Shown: positions 24,919 through 33,452 of the stretch, piece by piece
How positions within the stretch are numbered: the first letter of the stretch is position 1
Layout: each line of letters begins with the position of its first letter
Assembly: GCF_000265405.1 (NCBI RefSeq)
Contig: NC_018010.1
Location: 248,001 to 312,000, forward strand
Origin: Belliella baltica DSM 15883
GTDB lineage: Bacteria > Bacteroidota > Bacteroidia > Cytophagales > Cyclobacteriaceae
DNA length: 64,000 nt
Reading direction: 5' to 3'
Position numbers and translations under genes: made by a program
Notes under the pieces: model-generated
What the model was told of the DNA's origin: nothing
Databases searched by the model: none
What the model saw: only the letters and a program-made list of their open reading frames with translations

Positions 24919-26164
24919 CTTTCAATATCTTTTCTAAAACTTCAAAATCTCCATCAATATCCTGTGGAACTTGTAAACCCAAAATATGTGCTATCAATGG
25001 GTAAATATGAATATTTTGAAATGCTTTAATTGTTTTTCCCTCTTTAATTTTTGATCCTTTGGCATAGAAGATTGCCCCCATTTCTTTGTATTCTGGACTA
25101 AAACCATGTTCGCCAAAAACATCCGTTTGCAACAGTCCAGATCGATTTTGATATTTCACTATATCAGGAGTAGTTCCGAGATAAAATCCTAAATCAGGCA
25201 TAATCAAGATATCCCCAAGTCGATCTTCATAAGTTGAAACATTTTTATAATATTGCTTATCCTTCACTTTAACTACGTTAAATGGACCTTCTTTTTGAGA
25301 AAGCTTGATGAATGCTTCTTCTACATCAAGTGGATTCTCCAAATACAGATGTGCCATTGCTCCGTTATTGACAACTTTGGCTGCTATCCCTTCAGTAATA
25401 TGATCCAAATTGAGCAGATTTTGATTGGGCACATTGACCATTCCGTGATCAGAAACGATGAAGACTTGAATATCCAAATCAAAACTTTCTAAACCTTCAA
25501 ATAGTGCTCCAAACTGATGATCCAATTTCCTTATTCTCTTGGATAATTGTTCATCATTATTCGGCCCATAAGCATGTCCAACTTCATCCATGTCAGAAAA
25601 ATATAGCGTAATCAATCTTGGCCTATCCTCCTCGGGCAGATTAAGCCATTCAAAAACCTTAGAAATCCTTGTTAGATTTGAAATTCCTGCATCATAATTA
25701 TGATAATAACTTGGCCTTACACCTTGCACATCTGCCTCAGAACCTACAAAAAAATAACTCGCAGCTTTCATTCCATTTTGCTCGGCAAGTACCCAAAGTG
25801 GTGTACCGCCATACCAATAGCCATCCTCCACAATATCTCTTTCTCTGATGTTATAAACCATTTTTTTCCAAGAATCATAAAAAGCATTATTGACCAAACC
25901 ATGATTTTCTGGCTTCATCCCAGTCGCAATGCTGTAATGGTTTGGAAATGTCTTAGTAGGAAAAGAAGGAATCATAAAATCAGCCGACGTTCCTTTTTCG
26001 ATAAATCTCAAAAGATTTTCTGGCTGAAATCGCTCAGTATAATCATACCTATATCCATCCAAGGAGATGAGAATCACATAAGGCTCTTTTTCTTGAGCAT
26101 TCGCATGGCAACAGAAAAAAATCACACCTGCTATCCATCGAAAAACAAAGCTAATTCTTATCAT
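24908..26164 (-). CDS. Secreted nucleotide pyrophosphatase/phosphodiesterase (alkaline phosphatase superfamily)
   Basis: The 418-residue product has a signal peptide (1-23, ending FCCHANAQ). It resembles ENPP-type enzymes: first metal ligand in 'LISLDGYRYDYTE', nucleophilic Thr in FPTKTFPNHYSIATG, then 'LITLYFSDMDEVGHAYGP' (Asp/His ligands), 'VFIVSDHGM' and a later 'GEHGFSP' histidine. It would hydrolyse phosphodiester or pyrophosphate bonds of nucleotides in the periplasm. It is the first gene of a two-gene operon with the truncated haemoglobin. Confidence 0.93.
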   Translation of the reverse strand: MIRISFVFRWIAGVIFFCCHANAQEKEPYVILISLDGYRYDYTERFQPENLLRFIEKGTSADFMIPSFPTKTFPNHYSIATGMKPENHGLVNNAFYDSWKKMVYNIRERDIVEDGYWYGGTPLWVLAEQNGMKAASYFFVGSEADVQGVRPSYYHNYDAGISNLTRISKVFEWLNLPEEDRPRLITLYFSDMDEVGHAYGPNNDEQLSKRIRKLDHQFGALFEGLESFDLDIQVFIVSDHGMVNVPNQNLLNLDHITEGIAAKVVNNGAMAHLYLENPLDVEEAFIKLSQKEGPFNVVKVKDKQYYKNVSTYEDRLGDILIMPDLGFYLGTTPDIVKYQNRSGLLQTDVFGEHGFSPEYKEMGAIFYAKGSKIKEGKTIKAFQNIHIYPLIAHILGLQVPQDIDGDFEVLEKILKDDY

Positions 26165-26316
26165 TTCTTAGAATATCTATTGAATTACAAAGATATACTT
26201 TGCTTTTTCGGAAGACAATCCATTTGTATAAATATAGATTTGTATCCAAAAAACTCCAGATTCATTGGAGGCTAAATTTTTATATATTTGTTCAGGTAAC
26301 CCAAATATTATCACCT

Positions 26317-27098
26317 ATGAAAAAAACAATTCTTGCGCTAGCCGCAACTGCCACTTTGCTTTATGCTTGTGGCTCAGCAGACGAAAAAACAGAAGCTATG
26401 AATCCATTCTTTGAGGCCTACGATACGCCTTTTGAAGTCTCTCCTTTTGACAAAATCAAAAACGAGCACTTCGCTCCTGCTTTGAGAGAAGGCATCACGC
26501 AGCAGCAGGCTGAAATTGATGCTATTGTCAACAATTCAGAAGAACCAACATTCCAAAACACCATCGAGGCGATGGAATATTCTGGAGATCTTCTTGGGAA
26601 AGTTTCTCGCGTGTTTGGAAATCTTAATTCTGCAAATACGAATGAAGAAATTCAAGCTATTGCGAAAGAAATGGCTCCCGAGCTTTCTGCACATAGTGAC
26701 AATATTTCTTTGAACGAAAAGTTATTTGCAAGAGTAAAAGCAGTTTGGGACAAAAAAGATGAACTTGGACTAAATGCAGAGCAGCAGATGCTTCTTGAGA
26801 AAACTTACAAATCTTTTGTAAGAAATGGAGCAAATTTGAATGAACCTGACAAAGAAAAGCTTAGAGAAATCAACAGCAGATTATCATCTCTTACTTTACA
26901 ATTTGGACAAAATCTATTGGCAGAAACCAATGCTTTCAAATTAGTTATTGACAATGAAGCAGACCTAGCCGGTCTCCCACAAGGACAGATAGATGCTGCT
27001 GCTGAAGATGCGAAGGCGGCGGGGGAAGAAGGGAAATGGGTTTTTACTTTGCAAAACCCAAGCATCATGCCTTTTCTTCAGTATGCTGCATATAGCGG
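26317..27098 (+). pseudogene. M3 dipeptidyl carboxypeptidase (Dcp-like), N-terminal fragment cut by IS21
   Basis: From the ATG at 26317 the product has a lipoprotein signal (TLLYACGSAD) and then the helical N-domain of M3 metallopeptidases ('NPFFEAYDTPFEVSPFDKIKNEHFAPAL', 'EEPTFQNTIEAMEYSG', 'LTLQFGQNLLAETNAF', 'VFTLQNPSIMPFLQY'). Homology stops at the IS21 end near 27098. The zinc site HEFGHALH, which lies in the C-terminal half, is missing, so the protein cannot be catalytic. The missing half is nowhere else in the window. A TATATTTG -7-like box lies at 26283-26290. Confidence 0.9.
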
Positions 27099-27189
27099 TC
27101 AAAGTGACCCCCTATCAGCGCTGCAAAGTGACCCCCCGGAGTTAAGTAGTTTTTTTGGTCAGGAATAGTGGACTTACATCGCGTTAAAG

Positions 27190-27933
27190 TTATTGTTTTT
27201 CGGGATTAATATTACGTTTTCTTCTCAGGGATTCTCCCTTTAGTTCTATCCGGTGAGCATCGTGCACAATTCTGTCCAAAATAGCATCTGCAAGAGTTTG
27301 ATCTCCGATTATTTCATACCATGCACTGACCGGTAACTGCGAAGTGATGATGGTGGACTTTTTACCATGTCGGTCCTCTATAATCTCCATCAGCAACATT
27401 CTGCTCTGAACATCCAGGGGTTGTATCCCAAAGTCATCGAGTATCAACACATCAAGTTTTTCGAGTTTGAGCATCTCTTTGATAGAAGATCCATCAGCCT
27501 TAGCCATTTTCAGTTGGGTAAGCAACTTAGTCGTATTCGCATAAAGGACTTTGTGTCCCTTGCTACAAGCCTGATTGCCCAAGGCACAGGCAAGATAACT
27601 CTTACCTGTGCCTGTACTTCCTGTCATCAGAATGTTTTCTCCTTTGTGGATGTATGCTCCGTCTGCGAGTCTCAATAGTTGATTTTTGTCCAGTTCACGC
27701 CCGGGACGAAAATCCAGTTCCTCGACAGTGGCTTTGTATCGGAAACGTGCACCACGAAGGCTTCGATCCATCCTGCGGTTTTGACGGTCATCCCATTCGT
27801 TTTCCACGAGCAGACTAATCAGTTCATCCGGTGTAAGGGATGACAGAGAGCCGGATTCTGTGGCATGACTGAAGCTTCGTGACATGCCGTAAAGCTTCAT
27901 TTTTCTCATTTTTTCAATTGTTTCTTGTATCAT
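27190..27933 (-). CDS. istB: IS21 helper ATPase
   Basis: The 247-residue AAA+ protein has Walker A MTGSTGTGKSYLA (about 104-116), Walker B 'LDVLILDDFG' and the IstB-typical 'IITSQLPVSAWYEIIGDQTLADAILDRIVH' region. It assembles on target DNA and activates the IstA transposase. It follows istA with a 15-bp gap. Confidence 0.96.
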   Translation of the reverse strand: MIQETIEKMRKMKLYGMSRSFSHATESGSLSSLTPDELISLLVENEWDDRQNRRMDRSLRGARFRYKATVEELDFRPGRELDKNQLLRLADGAYIHKGENILMTGSTGTGKSYLACALGNQACSKGHKVLYANTTKLLTQLKMAKADGSSIKEMLKLEKLDVLILDDFGIQPLDVQSRMLLMEIIEDRHGKKSTIITSQLPVSAWYEIIGDQTLADAILDRIVHDAHRIELKGESLRRKRNINPEKQ

Positions 27934-27948
27934 TGGAATTGGTGTTTG

Positions 27949-29504
27949 TTAACTGAAGTATCTGTTGCCACGGATGTTGTGGTGTTTGGGCATCTGGGAA
28001 GACTCATCCAGCTGTTCATCGGAAAAACTGATTGCGTCTAAATTTTTGGAAAGGATCTGTTCAATCATAGGATAGGTGTAAACACCATACTCTGACGCTC
28101 TTTTGCAGGCTCCAGTGATCCGCTGTGAACCCACTTTACGGGCAAGATGAAGGATTCCGGAGCAGGATCTATAACCTTGCTCCGGATGGGGAATAGATTC
28201 CATCAGGCTGGATAGGAATTTCCCTACCTCCTTGCTGATCTTATTGCCTTCACTTACAAAGAATTCATAACTCCAATCGGATACATACTTCTGGTTTCCG
28301 GCCAGATGATCCCTTAGTGTCGTGTACTTATGCTTCCTTTTATCGCGTTTGTGTTTGGCTATAGGATGATACTTGTAAAAGATCTCTACCTGGTCATCAT
28401 TGAAAAGGACTTTGACTTTCTTTCCCATATACTGATGGGGAACACTGTAGTAGTGTTTATCCTCCCCAAGACATATGTGGGTGTTTTTCATTACAGTGCA
28501 CACTTTGACACTCATCAGCTGATAAGGAAGTTCGGGAAGTGCCAGCAGACTGTTCCGCTCAAGTGTCTCAACTGTTCCCTGCGACTTTCCTCACCTCTGA
28601 GTGCATAGTCATTGTAGTTGGATACCAAAGGAACAAGTGCTTCATTAAGGCTTTCTAAGGATAAAAACACCTTTCCCTGAAGAGCTACATAAATCCGCTG
28701 ATATACCAGTCTTACAGCACCTTCGACCAGAGACTTTTCTCTTGGCTGACGCGGTCTTGCCGGAATGATAGTGGTGTTGTAATGCTCAGCAAAGGTTTCA
28801 AAGGTCTCGTTCAGGACTGGAGAGTATTTGCTGCCTTTGGTAACTGCAGACCGGAGGTTGTCAGGCACGATTACCCTTGGAACCCCGCCGAAGAACTCCA
28901 GCATCCTTGTGCAGCTTCCGATGAAGTCGGGTTTCTTCTGGGTGTAAGTGGCTTCCACATAAGTGTATTGAGTACAGCCCAGCGTAGCCACAAATACCTC
29001 TACAGGAAAATGCTCCCCTGTATCGGGATCAGTGACATAGAGCTTTTTACCCGCATAGTCGATGAATACTTTATCTCCGGCTAGGTGCTCAAAATGCATC
29101 GTTAGCCCCTGCTTACCCACGTATTGCCGAATATGTTTGCGGAACTGGCTGGCCTGAAAACCGTCAGGATGCTTCTGTCGGTATTCTTCCCAGAGACGCT
29201 GACGTGTCATGCCTTTTATTCGCAACTTCTTAACGATCCCAGGCAATAAAGGAAGTAATACTTCCAGCCTGTCACTTTGCTGCACAGGGGCTGGTGGACC
29301 TAATATTAATTCAGCTAAACCTTCATCGGAAAGCTGATTAACCTCTTCAAAGGAAAGGCCTGTTTGTTGAAATCTTTTAAGATAGGACTTGACAGTATTG
29401 CGGGAGACTCCCGTCAATTTGCTGAGCTGCTTGGAGCCATGGCCTTCAAAATGGCCTCGTAAAATTTGTTTGATCTTGTTCATGGTAAGAGTGCGATTGG
29501 CCAT
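27949..29504 (-). pseudogene. istA: IS21 transposase, broken by a single-base frameshift
   Basis: The N-terminal part (29504-28515, 329 residues) contains the HTH ('LTGVSRNTVKSYLKRF'), the DDE core ('DKVFIDYAGKKLYV', 'VPDNLRSAV', 'EKSLVEGAV') and ends out of frame. The C-terminal part (28515-27949, 188 residues) continues in another frame with 'YYSVPHQYMGKKVKVLF'. Comparing frames, the coding sense resumes if one T is restored in the CAGTTGAGA stretch at about 28570-28574, giving QFETLERNSLLALPELPY. The element is therefore probably unable to move by itself. Confidence 0.88.
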
Positions 29505-29665
29505 GGGAATGCTTAATTGTTTGCACTCCTAACAGGACTTAAAAGCCTCTTATTCCATTCCAGAAAAATAACTTTTGACGGGGGTCAATTTACATCACCA
29601 GCCGGGGGTCAATTTGAATCACCAGCTGGGGGTCAATTTAAATCGTCAGAAGGGGGTCAACTTCA

Positions 29666-31343
29666 TCATTTTTTGCAGCTAAAGCTATCTCCGGGAATAG
29701 GTACATTCCTGTATATCCTTACTATTTCGTTAGGTTATATCGCCTTGCTGATGGCAGGTGTATGGATGAGCCGATTGCTCCGTACTAACCTTATGGAAGA
29801 TGTTTTCAATAACGAAAACGAAAGTTTTCAGCAGGAAACCAAATTGATGGAAAATGAATATTCTGTCAATCTTCCCACAAAATTTTATTACAAAAACAAA
29901 TGGAATAACGGCTGGATAAACATCGTCAATCCTTTTCGGGCAACCATTGTTTTAGGAACGCCAGGTTCCGGAAAATCGTATGCTATCGTAAACAACTATA
30001 TCAAGCAACAGATTGAGAAAGGGTTCTCAATGTACATCTACGATTTCAAGTTTGACGACCTTTCTACTATTGCTTATAACCATCTTTTGAAACACGGCGA
30101 TAAGTACAAAGTTCAACCCAAATTTTACGTCATCAACTTTGACGACCCGAGAAAGAGCCACCGATGTAATCCACTCAATCCAGATTTTATGACGGACATC
30201 TCTGACGCTTACGAAGCAGCATATACCATAATGCTGAACCTCAACCGAAGCTGGATACAAAAGCAGGGCGATTTCTTTGTGGAAAGTCCAATTATTTTGT
30301 TAGCAGCAATTATCTGGTATCTCAAAATCTATGATAATGGGAAATACTGCACCTTTCCACACGCCATTGAATTACTGAACAAGAAGTATTCGGATGTATT
30401 CACTATCCTTACTTCATATCCTGATCTAGAAAATTATCTTTCGCCGTTTATGGATGCGTGGCAAAGTGGTGCACAAGACCAATTACAGGGGCAGATTGCA
30501 TCAGCAAAAATTCCTTTATCAAGAATGATTTCGCCACAATTGTATTGGGTAATGACTGGCGATGATTTTTCACTGGACATCAACAATCCCAAAGAACCGA
30601 AAATCCTTTGTGTTGGAAACAATCCCGACCGTCAAAATATTTATTCGGCAGCTTTGGGATTGTATAATTCAAGGATTGTCAAACTCATTAATAAAAAAGG
30701 GCAATTAAAGAGTTCTGTTATTATTGATGAGTTGCCCACTATTTATTTTCGTGGATTAGATAATCTTATTGCAACTGCCCGAAGTAATAAGGTGGCAGTT
30801 TGTTTAGGCTTTCAAGATTTTTCGCAATTGATAAGGGATTATGGCGATAAAGAAGCAAAGGTTATCCAAAACACTGTGGGCAATATATTTTCGGGCCAGG
30901 TAGTTGGCGAAACTGCAAAGAGCCTTTCGGAAAGGTTCGGGAAAGTATTGCAAAAGCGTCAAAGTATATCAATCAACCGAAATGATACGTCAACTTCCAT
31001 TTCTACACAATTAGATAGTCTTATTCCAGCTTCCAAAATTTCAACACTAACACAAGGTATGTTTGTGGGGTCTGTATCCGATAACTTTGATGAACGTATC
31101 GAACAAAAAATATTTCACGCTGAAATTGTTGTGGACAATGAAAAAGTTGCCGCAGAAACTAAAGTGTATCAAAAAATACCAGAGATTTTATCTTTTATAG
31201 ATGAGCAGGGCGAAGATAAAATGAAACAAGAAATCGAAAGCAATTATCGCCAGATAAAAAAAGACATCGTTCTAATTATTGCAACGGAATTGGAGCGAAT
31301 AAAAAATGACCCTGATTTGCAACATTTGGTGCAACAGGAATAA
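29666..31343 (+). pseudogene. mobC: MobC/TraG-type coupling ATPase, N-terminus lost to IS21
   Basis: The sequence keeps the membrane segment ('GTFLYILTISLGYIALLMAGV'), then 'INIVNPFRATIVLGTPGSGKSYA' with the Walker A GTPGSGKS, Walker B 'SSVIIDELPTIYF', and the family-typical 'LPTKFYYKNKWNNGWI'. This is the Bacteroidota MobC form of VirD4/TraG, which delivers DNA to the conjugation pore. About the first 100 residues (YWFCY region) are absent and replaced by IS21-derived codons. The frame remains open upstream to 29517 inside the IS, so a chimeric protein could be made from a GTG/TTG start, but function is doubtful. Confidence 0.85.
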
Positions 31344-31485
31344 ATACTGTAAGTAATCTGAGTAATTAAACTTAAAGCGTAAATTTGTCCATTAAGTTAA
31401 TTGTGAGTTTATAATGTGCAAAGGGAATAAATATGACAACACTCTTGGAATAGTTCATTAAACTGTGTCTAAGGTTTAATCTTTC

Positions 31486-31537
31486 TTTCAGCCTACTGTC
31501 TTAGTTGCCTTAAGGCAACTAAGACAGTAGGCTGAAA
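31486..31537. repeat. 52-bp perfect palindrome at the transposase 3' end
   Basis: The 26-bp arms are exact complements with no loop, centred on GCCTTAAGGC (31507-31516). It lies inside the IS256-type element between the terminal repeat and the transposase stop. As RNA it would form a very stable hairpin in both directions; a T-run follows on the plus strand (31544-31550), so it can block read-in from mobC as well as end the transposase message. Confidence 0.9.
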
Positions 31538-31539
31538 AT

Positions 31540-32778
31540 TCAGTTTTTTTGTGGCACCCTATCCGGGTACAGCTCCATGATTTCACGCTGGATGGAAGTC
31601 CATCCCCTTGCATTTTTCTTCCATGACTTTTCGTTCCGACTGATCGATAAATAGAGCTGCTTTAACAGTGCTGTTTCCGATGCCCATGCAGCTTTGCTTT
31701 TTATCAGTTTTCGCATGATCCGATGTAGGGCCTCTACCGGATTTGTTGTATAGATCATCTTCCGCATCCCTACAGGAAAATCCAGGAATGCCATCAGCTC
31801 AGTCCAGTTGTCACGCCATTGCCGTACTATATACTTATATTTCTTGCCCCATGTGGCTTCAAAGGCTGACAATGCTGTTTTCGCACCTTCTTCAGTGGTG
31901 GAGGTGTATACCTGACGTAAGTCCTTTATTAAAGCCTTCTTATCAGCTTCATCCACATATTTCAGCGAATTCCTCATTTGATGAACAATGCACTTTTGGA
32001 CAACTGAAGCAGGGAACACTTCCTGAATCTGTTCGGAAAATCCCTGTAGATCATCCGTGCAGACCACCAAAATATCGGCTACTCCTCTTGATTTAAGATC
32101 TTCCATTACCAGGCCCCATTTTTTAGCTCCTTCTCCGCCCGAGTTGATGTAAAGACCTAATACGTCCCTATTCCCTTCCCAATCCACCGAATATACTGTA
32201 TAGAAGGCGCTACTGATGTATTTGCCCTCCTGGCGTACTTTGAAGTGTATGGCATCCAGGTACACGATGGGATAAAAGCTTTGAAGGCTTCTTGTACGCC
32301 ATTCCTGAATCTCAGGGAGCACCTTATCGGTAATCTGGGAGATACGGCCTGCTGAGATACTCACCCCGTAAATCTCCTCCAGCAGACGTCTTACGTCTTC
32401 CACTGAATTACCCTGCGCATACAGCGCCAGTATCTGATCATCAAGGCCGCTGCTCAGTTCACGTTCACGTTTGCCTACCAGTTCGGGCTCAAAGTCTCCA
32501 TTACGGTCTCTGGGAGTAGAAATATCCAGAAAACCGGCATCGCTCACCACTCGCTTGGGAGTCCTGCCATTACGCTTATTAACATGGCCAGAGGCCCGCT
32601 CTTCTAATAGAAAACTCTCAATCTCTCCCTCAAGCATGGTATTCACCATTTGTTGTAAAATCTCACTAAAGGGGCTCTCTTTGCCCAGCAAGCCCTTCTT
32701 GCTGTATAACCGCTCTTTTAGACGGTCACTCATCTTTGGATCATTTAATAAATCCTCAATTGTCTTTTTCTTGTTCAT
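31540..32778 (-). CDS. IS256-family (mutator-type) transposase
   Basis: The product shows the mutator-type DDE transposase: 'IVYLDAIHFKVRQEG' (first Asp), 'LVVCTDDLQGFSE' (second Asp), 'VVQKCIVHQMRNSLKYV' (CxxH signature) and 'MIYTTNPVEALHRIMRK' (catalytic Glu region). Full length is about 412 residues from the ATG at 32778 (MNKKKTIEDLL); an upstream start at 32802 would add only MCLLTLHK. It looks intact and therefore potentially active. Confidence 0.94.
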   Translation of the reverse strand: MNKKKTIEDLLNDPKMSDRLKERLYSKKGLLGKESPFSEILQQMVNTMLEGEIESFLLEERASGHVNKRNGRTPKRVVSDAGFLDISTPRDRNGDFEPELVGKRERELSSGLDDQILALYAQGNSVEDVRRLLEEIYGVSISAGRISQITDKVLPEIQEWRTRSLQSFYPIVYLDAIHFKVRQEGKYISSAFYTVYSVDWEGNRDVLGLYINSGGEGAKKWGLVMEDLKSRGVADILVVCTDDLQGFSEQIQEVFPASVVQKCIVHQMRNSLKYVDEADKKALIKDLRQVYTSTTEEGAKTALSAFEATWGKKYKYIVRQWRDNWTELMAFLDFPVGMRKMIYTTNPVEALHRIMRKLIKSKAAWASETALLKQLYLSISRNEKSWKKNARGWTSIQREIMELYPDRVPQKN

Positions 32779-32923
32779 CTTGTGTAAAGTTAGCAGACAC
32801 ACTTAAATGAACAGTCTCACACTCTTTATTAAAAATCTGGTTTCCAACATGTTTGAACAGTATGTGATTGATATTTTTAAATAGAAATTTATGTCATTGC
32901 AACCATATTTATAAAAAAATCTA

Positions 32924-32931
32924 TACCTTTG
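32924..32931 (+). promoter_or_regulatory. -7-type box directly before the His-rich metal gene
   Basis: TACCTTTG matches TAnnTTTG exactly and ends only 9 nt before the ATG at 32941. If used, the message would have a leader of a few bases at most. Confidence 0.4.
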
Positions 32932-32940
32932 CATTACTGT

Positions 32941-33333
32941 ATGAAAAAATTTGTTCACATCGCATTGGTCACTCTGCTCTTTTTCCAAGGAATTAGTGCG
33001 AATTTTGATGTTTGTGAGCAAATTCTTAAAATCTCTTCTTTTTTCACACATTATGAAGAACATAAAGTCTATGGAGATTCATTTTATGAATATGTAATAG
33101 AGGATTACGTAGATAAAGAGGCAAACAATTCAAAGCATCATAATAATACGGATAACAAGGATGCCCCTTTTCATTCCCACCACGCTGCCTGTCATCCTAT
33201 AGTATTTATCGCAAATACGGATGCTACACTACTCAAGCAATCAAAGTTAGCAGAGGCAAAGCAGTTTAATTTACATTCATTCAGCTTCAATTCCAGATAT
33301 CTGGAATCCCTTTTCCAACCCCCTCAAGTATAA
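32941..33333 (+). CDS. Small secreted His-rich protein of the metal-efflux cluster
   Basis: The 130-residue product (ATG at 32941; an upstream TTG at 32929 adds four residues) has a signal peptide ('FVHIALVTLLFFQGISA'), then an acidic stretch and histidine clusters ('SKHHNNTDNKDAPFHSHHAACHP') that could bind Zn, Co, Ni or Cu in the periplasm, ending in LFQPPQV. Small secreted proteins of this kind precede czcCBA clusters in Bacteroidota. It is followed by the czcA gene, 119 bp away. Its biochemical role is unknown; a metallochaperone or sensor would fit. Confidence 0.75.
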   Translation: MKKFVHIALVTLLFFQGISANFDVCEQILKISSFFTHYEEHKVYGDSFYEYVIEDYVDKEANNSKHHNNTDNKDAPFHSHHAACHPIVFIANTDATLLKQSKLAEAKQFNLHSFSFNSRYLESLFQPPQV

Positions 33334-33452
33334 TTCAGTTTTTTTTAAGGATAGCTATATCCTAACGTAATGCTTCTCAAGGTAAGCATTGCTTTATAAA
33401 TACGTTGCACCTATTCGCATCGTAAGTTTTAAACTGAATTAATACATTTTCT

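Larger units (their letters stand above)
27099..29665. mobile_element. IS21-family insertion sequence with 24-bp iterons
   Basis: The element holds istB and a frameshifted istA on the minus strand. At the left end GACCCCC occurs at 27106 and 27130; at the right end GGGGGTC occurs at 29580, 29604, 29628 and 29652. Every interval is exactly 24 bp, and the outermost units (TCAAAGTGACCCCC and TGAAGTTGACCCCC) are inverted relative to each other. These are the multiple transposase-binding repeats of IS21 ends. Boundaries are uncertain by about 3 bp. The flanks belong to different genes (dcp and mobC), and no target duplication is seen. Confidence 0.88.
31447..32818. mobile_element. IS256-family insertion sequence with 8-bp target duplication
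   Basis: The ends are a 24-bp imperfect inverted repeat: GGAATAGTTCATTAAACTGT at 31447 and GAGACTGTTCATTTAAGTGT on the minus strand from 32818 (18 of 24 positions agree over the full repeat). The direct repeat ACACTCTT flanks the element at 31439-31446 and 32819-32826, matching the 8-bp duplications made by IS256 transposases. The element is intact and holds one transposase gene. Confidence 0.92.
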
